Positions 1-11,400 of a stretch of 29,128 bases of DNA are shown one piece after another (position 1 is the first letter of the stretch; every line of letters starts with the position of its first letter). Under the pieces are notes generated by a model, which saw only the letters and a program-made list of their open reading frames with translations, had not been told where the DNA came from and did not search any database. The DNA is from CAYXDR01 sp046498185 (GTDB taxonomy: Bacteria > Desulfobacterota > DSM-4660 > Desulfatiglandales > Desulfatiglandaceae): positions 1 through 29,128 of the forward strand of contig JAWOBE010000050.1 of NCBI GenBank assembly GCA_046498185.1. The letters run 5' to 3'. A program made the position numbers and the translations under genes.

Positions 1-169
1 AAGAACCAAAGCTTGCATCTGAATCCCCTCCGGTCGTTGCTCATTTATCGCGGTTGAAAACCGCTCCCACAGTAAACAGCGAGTCTCCATCGTGGAGAAC
101 TACGAAATATGAGGCTCCCGCATCGAAACCCCCGGCGCAGCCGGAATCGGAAGGTACTACCCTGCAGCC

Positions 170-198
170 GTTAGCCATTAGCTATTAGTTATTAGGAA
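170..198. repeat. Degenerate heptamer array, copy 1 (about 4 units)
   Basis: The plus strand reads GTTAGCC, ATTAGCT, ATTAGTT, ATTAGGA, four consecutive 7-bp units. Similar arrays lie at 2405-2449 and 5705-5773. Heptameric intergenic tandem repeats are known from other bacteria such as cyanobacteria; I do not know a role for this one. Confidence 0.65.
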
Positions 199-223
199 TC
201 CAAAACCGCTACCTGAAAAACAG

Positions 224-253
224 CCGATACCGACTCCGGCACCGACGCCGAGG
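224..253. repeat. Degenerate hexamer array (5 units)
   Basis: Five consecutive 6-bp units on the plus strand: CCGATA, CCGACT, CCGGCA, CCGACG, CCGAGG. It belongs to the same family as the arrays at 354-383, 16732-16795 and 23501-23572. Confidence 0.7.
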
Positions 254-353
254 GAAAAAGCATATCGATTACGACAACGACAACCGCTTCGCTTCGCTCC
301 GCTGACAACGACCAACCTCAAGCCAGTATCTGAATGCGCCAAATTAAAAACAA

Positions 354-383
354 CCGATACCGACCCCGATACCGACCCCGAGA
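354..383. repeat. Degenerate hexamer array (5 units)
   Basis: Five consecutive 6-bp units: CCGATA, CCGACC, CCGATA, CCGACC, CCGAGA. This is the cleanest copy of the family. It lies 60 bp downstream of the ridA stop codon. Confidence 0.75.
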
Positions 384-442
384 GAAACTACTTGAACAAC
401 AGTCCCCATTTATCCCCCGGCGCGGCCGGAATTATACCGGAA

Positions 443-823
443 CTATAACACAGCCACAGCGGCGACTTCCACCAGAGCCCCTTTCGGAAGAGCAGCAGCC
501 TGTACACAAGCCCTGGCAGGCGGATCGGACTTGAAAAATTCTCCGTATACCGTGTTCACCGCAGCAAAATCGTTTATGTCCGCCAGAAAAACCGTCGCCT
601 GCACAACGTTTTCCATAGACGAGCCTGCAGCCTCAAGCACGGCCCGAAGATTCTCCAGGCATTTCTTCGCCTGAACTTCGACGCCGCCTTCAACCATAAT
701 TCCCGTTTCGGGCACAAGACCTATCTGCCCGGAAACAAATACCATCGATTCAGTTTTGACCGCCTGTGAATAGGGCCCGACCGCGGCCGGTGCATTTGAA
801 GTCTGAACAATTTTCTTTTCCAT
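443..823 (-). CDS. ridA: RidA (YjgF/YER057c/UK114) family enamine/imine deaminase
   Basis: RidA proteins hydrolyse reactive 2-aminoacrylate and related imines released by PLP enzymes, protecting cytosolic metabolism. The 126-residue product has the family length and hallmarks: an early GPYSQAV motif, the SGQIG segment, and the C-terminal PARACVQAAALPKGALVEV region that carries the arginine expected to bind the substrate carboxylate. I chose the ATG at 823 because GTGGAG lies six bases upstream; a GTG at 835 would add four residues that match no family N-terminus. It is the last gene of the nitrogen block, 134 bp after purF, and may have its own promoter because a weak terminator-like hairpin lies in that gap. 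Deaminase activity is inferred from the family. Confidence 0.93.
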   Translation of the reverse strand: MEKKIVQTSNAPAAVGPYSQAVKTESMVFVSGQIGLVPETGIMVEGGVEVQAKKCLENLRAVLEAAGSSMENVVQATVFLADINDFAAVNTVYGEFFKSDPPARACVQAAALPKGALVEVAAVAVL

Positions 824-933
824 AAAAAACTCCACTTTTTCAGTTTCAGGTCATTTCCCTCTCACACATATACCCAGAGAGTGAACATATATTAACTTCT
901 CATAGAAAAAAAACGCAAGGTTTCAGGAAAAGA

Positions 934-950
934 ACCGGCTGAAAACCGGT
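934..950 (-). terminator. Weak terminator-like hairpin between purF and ridA
   Basis: ACCGG (934-938) pairs with CCGGT (946-950) around a 7-nt loop. On the minus strand the stem is followed by TCTTTTCC and, about 25 bp later, by a run of eight T. The stem is only 5 bp, so strong termination is doubtful. Confidence 0.35.
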
Positions 951-969
951 CGGTGACATACAAAGCGGA

Positions 970-2382
970 TCATTCAAGGCAGGTTTTACAGAAACCCTCA
1001 TCGATCGCCACTGGGTATCGGCCGTCAAAGCATGCCATGCAGAAGTCTTCGGGATTTTCAACCGCCGCGGCCAAATCTTCAATGCTCAGATATCCGAGGC
1101 TGTCCAGCCCTGTATAACGGCGGATCTGCTCCACGGTTTTATCCGCGGCTATAAGCTCCCCTTTGCTGGTGAAATCGATCCCGTAATGGCAGGGAAAGCG
1201 ATGCGGAGGGCAGCTTACCAGCATGTGAACTTCGCGGGTCCCGATATCCCGCAATGTTTTTACCCGGGTCCGCGAGGTGGTCCCCCGGATGATGGAATCC
1301 TCGATTATCAACACTTTTTTTCCTGTAAGCAGTTCCTTTACCGGGTTCAATTTGACTTTAACGCCGAAATCGCGCATCTGCTGAGATGGTTCGATGAAAG
1401 TTCTACCGACGTAGTGGTTGCGGATCATCCCCATCTCGAGAGGCAGGCCGGAAGCCTGTGCATAGCCTATGGCCGCATAGTTGCCGGAATCAGGAAAAGG
1501 CATAACAAAATCCACATCAAGCGGGTATGCCGCGGCGAGCATTTCTCCCTGGCGCTTCCGGAACAGGTAAACATTCTGTCCGAACACGGTGCTGTCGGGC
1601 CGGGCGAAGTATATCAGTTCGAATATGCACTGAGCCTTGCGCTCCGAGGTTTCGAAAAATACGCACCTCAAACCTTGCCGGTCGATGATGCATATTTCCC
1701 CGGGCTCCAAATCCCGAAGGAATCGGGCCCCCACCAGGTCGAAAGCGCAAGTCTCGGACGCCACCACGTAGGCGCCGTCGAGAACTCCGATACTCAACGG
1801 ATGGAACCCGTGTGGATCCCGGCATGCAATCAGGCTGTCTCCGGTCATAAGCAGCATGGAATACGCTCCCTGGATGCGGTTTGCTGCGTCCCGCACCGCT
1901 GATTCAAGACCGTGCCGAATGCCCCTTGCGACCAGGTGGAGGACCACTTCGCTATCCATCGTGGTTTGGAAGATGGAGCCGTGCTCCTCCATTTCATGCC
2001 GTATCGCACCTGCGTTCACCAGGTTGCCGTTGTGGGCCACCGCGAGGGAAGTGCCGGAAAACTGCACCTTGAGCGGCTGAGTATTTACCAGGACCGAAGA
2101 ACCGGTGGTCGAATAGCGTACATGCCCGAGAGCTATCCGGCCGGGAAGTCTTTCAAGGATTTCCTGCGTAAAAATGTCGTGAACCAGGCCCATGGCCTTA
2201 TGTTCACGTACGACTCCACCGTCCGAGGCGACGATGCCCGCCGACTCCTGTCCCCGGTGCTGGAGTGCGTAAAGACCGAAGTAGGTGAGCCTCGATGCAT
2301 CCGGGTGCCCATAGACCGCGAATATCCCGCACTCTTCACGAGGACGGCCTGAAAAACAATCGGCCTGCATACTCCTTATCAT
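970..2382 (-). CDS. purF: Amidophosphoribosyltransferase, iron-sulfur (Bacillus) type
   Basis: Catalyses the first step of purine synthesis: glutamine + PRPP to 5-phosphoribosylamine, glutamate and PPi. The 470-residue protein begins with a short propeptide followed by Cys18 in ECGIFAVYG, the N-terminal nucleophile of the class II glutaminase domain exposed on cleavage. The phosphoribosyltransferase domain carries the PRPP loop VLIIEDSIIRGTTS at about 357-370. C252, C398, C448 and C451 match the four ligands of the [4Fe-4S] cluster in Bacillus-type PurF, which tends to be oxygen-labile and regulatory. The ATG at 2382 has GGGAG six bases upstream; the internal ATG at 2370 has its GGAG too close. 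It follows carB by 57 bp. Confidence 0.97.
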   Translation of the reverse strand: MIRSMQADCFSGRPREECGIFAVYGHPDASRLTYFGLYALQHRGQESAGIVASDGGVVREHKAMGLVHDIFTQEILERLPGRIALGHVRYSTTGSSVLVNTQPLKVQFSGTSLAVAHNGNLVNAGAIRHEMEEHGSIFQTTMDSEVVLHLVARGIRHGLESAVRDAANRIQGAYSMLLMTGDSLIACRDPHGFHPLSIGVLDGAYVVASETCAFDLVGARFLRDLEPGEICIIDRQGLRCVFFETSERKAQCIFELIYFARPDSTVFGQNVYLFRKRQGEMLAAAYPLDVDFVMPFPDSGNYAAIGYAQASGLPLEMGMIRNHYVGRTFIEPSQQMRDFGVKVKLNPVKELLTGKKVLIIEDSIIRGTTSRTRVKTLRDIGTREVHMLVSCPPHRFPCHYGIDFTSKGELIAADKTVEQIRRYTGLDSLGYLSIEDLAAAVENPEDFCMACFDGRYPVAIDEGFCKTCLE

Positions 2383-2404
2383 CGCTTGCTCCCAAATAAA
2401 AAAA

Positions 2405-2439
2405 TAACATCCAATAACAAATAAACTAACAGCTAATAG

Positions 2440-2449
<10 letters not shown>
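2405..2449. repeat. Degenerate heptamer array at the carB-purF junction
   Basis: On the minus strand the units GCTATTA, GCTATTA, GCTGTTA, GTTTATTT, GTTATTG follow one another. The first unit contains the TAG stop codon of carB, so the array starts inside the coding sequence and fills most of the 57-bp gap to purF. Confidence 0.65.
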
Positions 2450-5694
<3,245 letters not shown>

Positions 5695-5704
5695 TCTTTT
5701 GATT

Positions 5705-5773
5705 GTTATCCGTTATTGGTTAACGTTATCAGTTATTCGTTATTCGTTATTTGTTATTAGTTATTTGTTCTTC
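5705..5773. repeat. Degenerate heptamer array between carA and carB (10 units)
   Basis: The plus strand reads ten consecutive units of consensus GTTATTN, with one 6-bp unit (GTTAAC). It takes up most of the 92-bp carA-carB intergenic gap and is the longest of the three heptamer arrays. Confidence 0.8.
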
Positions 5774-5786
5774 ACGCTCTCCCGCC

Positions 5787-6935
5787 TTATGACTTTCGAA
5801 TCCCATGCTTCTGGTGGGTCATCATCTCGACGAAGCGGTCGAAAAGATAGCCCGCATCGTGTGGGCCGGGGGAGGCTTCCGGATGATGCTGCACCGAAAA
5901 CAAGGGCATACGCCTGTGCGAAAGACCCTCCAGAGTCCCTTCGTTCAGGTTGACATGCGTCATCACAACATCCGGATCTTCAATCGAAGCCATATCGACG
6001 CAGAATCCATGGTTCTGGCTGGTGATTTCCACCTTGCCGGAGGCGATGTTCCTGACCGGCTGGTTAGCCCCACGGTGGCCGAATTTGAGTTTGAATGTAT
6101 TTCCTCCGAGCGCAAGCCCGATCAATTGATGACCGAGACATATACCGAATATGGGCCGCATGCCTATCTGGGCCTTTATGGTTTCCACAGCGTATGAAAG
6201 CGCCGCGGGATCCCCTGGTCCGTTGCTAAGGAAAAGCCCGTCCGGATCAAGCCGCTCAATCGTCCCGGAAGAAGCGTCGGCAGGAACAATCACGACATTG
6301 CAGCCCCGCTGGTCGAGCATACGGAGAATATTGTATTTTATTCCGAAATCCAGTGCCACCACCCGCAGGCGACCGGGTCTGCGGCGCCACACCGAAAAAT
6401 CCACCGCCCCGATCGGTTCGGGGCCTTCTTCGCCCCACCATTGGGATTCCTTGCAGGTTACCTGACGCACAAGGTCGAGGCCTTCCATCTCGGGGCTTTT
6501 CCTTGCCTTTTGAACCAGGGATGCAGCGTCCAGGTCCTCCGTCGACAGCGCCCCCCGCATCGCCCCTCTGATCCTGATATGTTTCGCCAGCGCCCTGGTG
6601 TCAATTCCCTCAATCCCCGGTACACCGGCTGAAACGAGATAATCAGCGAGGCTTCCACTCGCCCTCCAATTGCTGTAGTAAGGCTGATATTCCCTTACCA
6701 GCAGAGCCTCTACATGAACACGGCCTGATTCGATATCCTCTTCGTTCACCCCGTAGCTGCCGATCAACGGGTAGGTCATGGCTACCATCTGGCCGCAGTA
6801 GGAAGGGTCTGTAAGAATTTCCTGGTAACCGGTCATAGCGGTGTTGAAGACCACTTCGCCGGTTATTTCACACCGGCCGGTAAAGGACCGCCCTGGAAAA
6901 ATCGTCCCGTCTTCAAGCGCAAGGAGTGCTTTCAT
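5787..6935 (-). CDS. carA: Carbamoyl-phosphate synthase small (glutaminase) subunit
   Basis: Hydrolyses glutamine and passes ammonia to CarB. The protein has 382 residues, equal to the enterobacterial subunit. The N-terminal CarA-specific domain (about 1-180) includes the GEVVFNTAMTGYQEI signature. The C-terminal class I glutaminase has Cys266 in FGICLGHQL and His351/Glu353 in VQHHPEASPGPH, so the catalytic triad is intact. It lies 58 bp downstream of gltD in the same direction. The upstream AGG about nine bases before the ATG is a modest ribosome site. Immediate co-orientation with carB supports a heterodimer partner. Confidence 0.98.
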   Translation of the reverse strand: MKALLALEDGTIFPGRSFTGRCEITGEVVFNTAMTGYQEILTDPSYCGQMVAMTYPLIGSYGVNEEDIESGRVHVEALLVREYQPYYSNWRASGSLADYLVSAGVPGIEGIDTRALAKHIRIRGAMRGALSTEDLDAASLVQKARKSPEMEGLDLVRQVTCKESQWWGEEGPEPIGAVDFSVWRRRPGRLRVVALDFGIKYNILRMLDQRGCNVVIVPADASSGTIERLDPDGLFLSNGPGDPAALSYAVETIKAQIGMRPIFGICLGHQLIGLALGGNTFKLKFGHRGANQPVRNIASGKVEITSQNHGFCVDMASIEDPDVVMTHVNLNEGTLEGLSHRRMPLFSVQHHPEASPGPHDAGYLFDRFVEMMTHQKHGIRKS

Positions 6936-6993
6936 GTTGCTGAACCTATCTGTACAAATAAATAATGAAATTCTTCGGACTCCGCCAAGGAGA

Positions 6994-8451
6994 TCAACCT
7001 TTCCATCGGCTCTTCAAATACCTCAAAATCCCCCGGGCGGCTGTTCTTCCGTCCATTATAGCCTTTGCCACCAGCGACTGCCCGCTCCTGACATCGCCCG
7101 CCGCGAAAAGCCCGGGAACATTTGTCATACGGTCACTGGAGCCTGTTACGTTCCCGCGGTCATCCATTTCAACCTGCAACCGCTCGATTATCCGGTTCGG
7201 CTCCGGCCCCAGATATCCTGCCGCTATCAAAACCAGGTCTGCTTCCACCTCGATTTCGCTTCCAGCGACCTCAACGGGGCGCAGGGGGAGCCCCTCTCGG
7301 GAAAATTCCCATGAAACCCGTCGGCATACGACCTTTTTCACAGAATCTTCGCCGCGGAATTCGATCGGACTGATCTCCCACAAGCGCCGCCCTCCTTCCT
7401 CATGAGCGTGGCTGGAACGCAAAACCCAGGGCCAGATAGGCCAGGGAGTTGCAAGCGGCCTTTCTTCGGGCGGCTTGGGCATGATCTCCATCTGGACGAC
7501 CGAGGCCGCCCCCTGCCTGAAAGCGGTTCCCAGGCAGTCCGATCCGGTGTCCCCGCCTCCTATAACCACAACCGTTTTACCTGCCGCTGTTATACCGGAT
7601 GAAGGATCTTTGATCTCCCCGGAAATACGCATGTTCTGTTCCCGGAGGTAATCCATCGCGAAATAAATACCGGCCAGTTCCCTGCCGGGTATCGAAAGAT
7701 CTCTGGGCTTGCGTGAACCGCAGGCAAAGCAGACCGCCTCGAACCGGCTTGAAAGAAATCCGTAGGATAAATCTCTGCCGACATTCACCTCCGGTTCGAA
7801 AACGACCCCTTCGGCCTCCATCAGCCGTATGCGTCTGTCCACGACCCATTTCTCGAGCTTGAAATCAGGGATCCCATAGCGGAGTATGCCGCCCGGCTTC
7901 TTTCCTTCATCGAACACCGTCACCCTTACTCCCGCCCTGTTCAGGCTGTCCGCCGCAGCCAGGCCGGCAGGTCCGGCTCCAATCACCGCCACCCTTTTAT
8001 CCAGACGAACCGGCGGCGGAGACGGAAGGATGAAGCCGCTCTCGAAACCTCTCTCCACGACCGCAAGCTCTATCTGGCGAATCGTCACCGGATCGGTGTG
8101 AACACCCGCCACACATGCCGCCTCGCAGGGCGCAGGGCATACACGGCCGGTGAATTCCGGAAAATTGTTCGTGCTCTGCAGCACATACAATGCCTCCCGC
8201 CATTTCCCGGCTAAGGCCCACCGGTTCACTTCCGGGACTACGTTGGCAAGCGGACAGCCGAATGCGTGGCAGAAAGGGGTGCCGCAGTCCATGCATCGCC
8301 CGGCCTGCTCAACCACATCGGTGTAGCTCCACAGAGGTTCCACCTCAAGGTAATCATACAATCTTTCGGAAACGGACCGATAGACTTTTCTTTTCCCGGC
8401 CACATTCAGAAACGCCGTCTGTTCACCGCTCATCTGCAAAACCCCGCTCAA
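6994..8451 (-). CDS. gltD: Glutamate synthase small subunit (NAD(P)H, FAD)
   Basis: Supplies electrons from NAD(P)H through FAD and iron-sulfur clusters to GltB for glutamine + 2-oxoglutarate to 2 glutamate. The 485-residue product shows the N-terminal cysteine clusters CMDCGTPFCH...CP and CPAPCEAAC, an FAD-binding GAGPAGLAAA near residue 157, and the NAD(P) motif GGGDTGSDC. The start shown is a TTG at 8451, whose TTGA overlaps the gltB stop by four bases; an ATG at 8433 (479 residues, MSGEQTAF) is an equally credible start, and neither has a strong Shine-Dalgarno sequence. Translational coupling to gltB is likely. Confidence 0.96.
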   Translation of the reverse strand: MSGVLQMSGEQTAFLNVAGKRKVYRSVSERLYDYLEVEPLWSYTDVVEQAGRCMDCGTPFCHAFGCPLANVVPEVNRWALAGKWREALYVLQSTNNFPEFTGRVCPAPCEAACVAGVHTDPVTIRQIELAVVERGFESGFILPSPPPVRLDKRVAVIGAGPAGLAAADSLNRAGVRVTVFDEGKKPGGILRYGIPDFKLEKWVVDRRIRLMEAEGVVFEPEVNVGRDLSYGFLSSRFEAVCFACGSRKPRDLSIPGRELAGIYFAMDYLREQNMRISGEIKDPSSGITAAGKTVVVIGGGDTGSDCLGTAFRQGAASVVQMEIMPKPPEERPLATPWPIWPWVLRSSHAHEEGGRRLWEISPIEFRGEDSVKKVVCRRVSWEFSREGLPLRPVEVAGSEIEVEADLVLIAAGYLGPEPNRIIERLQVEMDDRGNVTGSSDRMTNVPGLFAAGDVRSGQSLVAKAIMDGRTAARGILRYLKSRWKG

Positions 8452-11400
8452 CCCCGATCCATTTCAGCCCTCTCGGTGGCCTCGTCTTCCTTGCTCATTT
8501 TTCCGAGAACCCTTCGATATTCCATGGGAAAAACTTTCACGAAAAACGGGAGGCACGCTTCCCATCCATCCAGGATATCCGCCGCCTTCCGGCTGCCCGT
8601 ATAACGAAGGTGCCGCTCGATCAAACCCCGTAATTCTTCCGTGTCCGCATGTTCGGTGACCAATTCAAGATCCACCATGTCAAGGTTGCATCTTGAATCG
8701 AACAACCTGTCTGAATCATATACATACGCTATGCCGCCGCTCATTCCGGCCGCGAAATTTATTCCGGTCTCCCCCAAAACCACGACCCTGCCCCCGGTCA
8801 TATACTCACATCCGTGGTCACCGACGCCCTCTACAACCGTCGAGGCACCGCTGTTGCGGATCGCGAAACGCTCGCCGGCTTTTCCTTGAAAATAGGCTTC
8901 TCCGGCTGTGGCCCCGTAAAGGACCACGTTTCCGGCGATGATATTCTCCGAAGGGTCGTACCCGGCACCCGGATAAGGTTTGACGATCAACCGCCCCCCG
9001 GAAAGTCCCTTGCCTACATAATCGTTGGCCTCCCCCTCCAGGATCAAGGTCAACCCCTTGGAGCAGAACGCGCCGAAACTCTGACCAGCCGCCCCGCTGA
9101 AGGTGCATGTCACGGTGTCGTCCGGCAGCCCGCCCCCCCCGTAGCGCCTCGCTATTTCACCCGAAAGCATCGCCCCTGTTGTCCTGTTCACGTTTCTTAT
9201 CGGCAAGGCCATGGAAACCGGTTTTCCGGATTCAAGCGCTGGTGCCGCCCGTTTGATCAGTTCCCTGTCGAGTATATCCTCTATGTCGTGAATTTGCGGG
9301 CCGGTGCACCGATAAGGGCCGTCTGAAGGTTTCATGAAAACTCTCGAAAAATCAAGTCCCCGGGTCTTCCAGAAGCCTGTCGCCCTGTTCGTATCAAGGA
9401 ATTCCGACCTTCCGATCATATCCTCCATGCGGCGAAAACCGAGCGCAGCCATCCAGGAACGGACCTCTTCTGCCACCATCGTAAAATAGGTTGTTACATG
9501 CTCCGGGGTGCCGGAAAAAAAGGCCCTAAGCAATGGATCCTGCGTCGCGATCCCCGCCGGGCACGTATTGGCCTGGCATTTGCGCATCATAACGCAGCCG
9601 AGGCTCACCAGCACCGCCGTGGCGAATCCGTATTCCTCGGCGCCAAGCAAAGCGGCTGCCACCACGTCCCTGCCGGTCTTCATCTGGCCGTCCACCTGCA
9701 CTCGAATGCGGCTTCTAAGCCGGTTAAGCACCAGTGTCTGCTGTGTTTCCGCCAGCCCCAGCTCCCACGGAACACCGGCATGACGTATCGACGAAAGCGG
9801 AGAGGCACCCGTTCCCCCATCGCCGCCGCTGATAAGCACCACATCCGCGCGTGCCTTGCTGACTCCCGCGGCCACGGTGCCCACCCCCGCTTCAGCCACC
9901 AGCTTCACCGAAATCCTGGCTTCGGGGTTGGCGTTTTTGAGGTCGAATATCAACTGGGCCAAGTCCTCGATCGAGTAGATGTCGTGATGGGGCGGAGGTG
10001 ATATAAGTGTCACCCCCGGTGTGGAGTGCCGCACACGGGCGATTTCCCGGTTCACCTTGTGCCCCGGAAGCTGCCCTCCCTCCCCCGGCTTCGCCCCCTG
10101 GGCTATCTTTATCTGCAGGTCTTTTCCGTTGACCAGATATTCGATTGTCACTCCGAACCGTCCGCTTGCAACCTGCTTAACCGCGCTGGACATGCTGTCG
10201 CCGTTCGGAAGAGGTTTGTAGCGGGAGGGGTCCTCGCCGCCCTCGCCGCAGTTGCTCATGGCCTTTATCCGGTTCATCGCCACGGCGATCGTTTGATGCG
10301 CTTCCCGGCTGATCGAGCCAAAGGACATCGCCCCTGTAACAAACCGGGTCATAATCGACGATGCAGGCTCCACCTCTTCAAGCGGCACCGGCGGACTCTC
10401 TTTGAACCTGAACATCCCGCGCAAAGTGCACAGGCGTCCCGCCTGTTGGTTTATCAGTTCGGCGTAGCCGGAATATGCATCCATGTCTCCGGTCCGCACT
10501 GCCTTCTGAAGAAGCCTTATCGCCTCCGGCGTCCAAAGGTGCCTCTCACCGTCCACGCGGTAGCGATATTCCCCACCGGACGGAAGCACCACCGGTGAAG
10601 GTGGAACGTCCGATTCGGCGGCATCGAACCTTGCTGCGGCTTCCGCGGCGATCTCATCAAGGCCGATGCCTTCTATCCTGGAAGCCGTTCCCGGGAAGAA
10701 TTCATCCACCACCTCCCTGTTCAATCCTATAGACTCGAATACCTGTGCACCCCTGTAGCTCCTCAAAGTCGAAATCCCCATCTTGGACATAATTTTGAGC
10801 AGCCCCCTGCACAGCGCCTTGATATAATTTTCAAGAGCCACCGCCACCGGGACCGGCGCGCTCAGATGACCGTCCTCGCACATAGCGGCTGCGGTTTGAA
10901 AGGCCAGGTAAGGGTTTATCGCCGTCGCGCCATAACCGAGCAGCAGGGCCATATGCATAACGTCGCGCGCCTCTCCGGTTTCCACCAGAATCCCGGCCGA
11001 AGGCCTCTTGCCGCAGCGTGCCAGATGCTGGTTAACCGCCGACACCGCAAGCAGGGCAGGGATGGGAACGACGCCCGGGGGAAGATTCCTGTCACTCAAC
11101 ACGATTAGAGATACACCCGAGGCCGATGCCGTTTCGCAGTCCTTACAAAGGTCTGAGAGCGCCTCTTTGAGCCCCAGGGTTTTTGCGGAACGAGAAAAAC
11201 CGATTTTGAAGGTGGCCGTCAGAAAGTTTTTTTCCTTGAGATTTCTTATCCTCTCCAGGTCTTCGTCGGCGAGTATGGGATGGAGCAGTTTTATGAGCCT
11301 TGCATGTGCGGGTACCTCTGAGAGAATGTTTCCAGGGTTGCCGATAAACGTCATCAGCGTCATCACCAGTTCTTCCCGTACCGGATCTATGGCAGGGTTT

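Larger units (their letters stand above)
1..442. other. Non-coding left edge: mosaic of short repeats and small hairpins
   Basis: No convincing gene is visible here. The stretch lies downstream of ridA and holds a 19-bp unit present twice with one mismatch (129-147 and 414-432, CCCCCGGCGCRGCCGGAAT), each copy containing a CCGGC/GCCGG hairpin. It also holds two hexamer arrays (224-253, 354-383), a heptamer array (170-198) and two small hairpins (50-64 with a GCGGTT stem; 84-98 with a TCTCC stem). The only open frame is low complexity and is made by the hexamer repeat, so I do not call it a gene. Confidence 0.7.

Noticed and set aside
354..383. Possible CRISPR or tandem-spacer array
   Set aside because: Units are 6 bp without spacers and no cas gene is present.
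334..534. 66-codon Arg/Pro-rich frame at the left edge
   Set aside because: Its RPRYRPR sequence is produced by the hexamer DNA repeat and it runs into ridA on the other strand.
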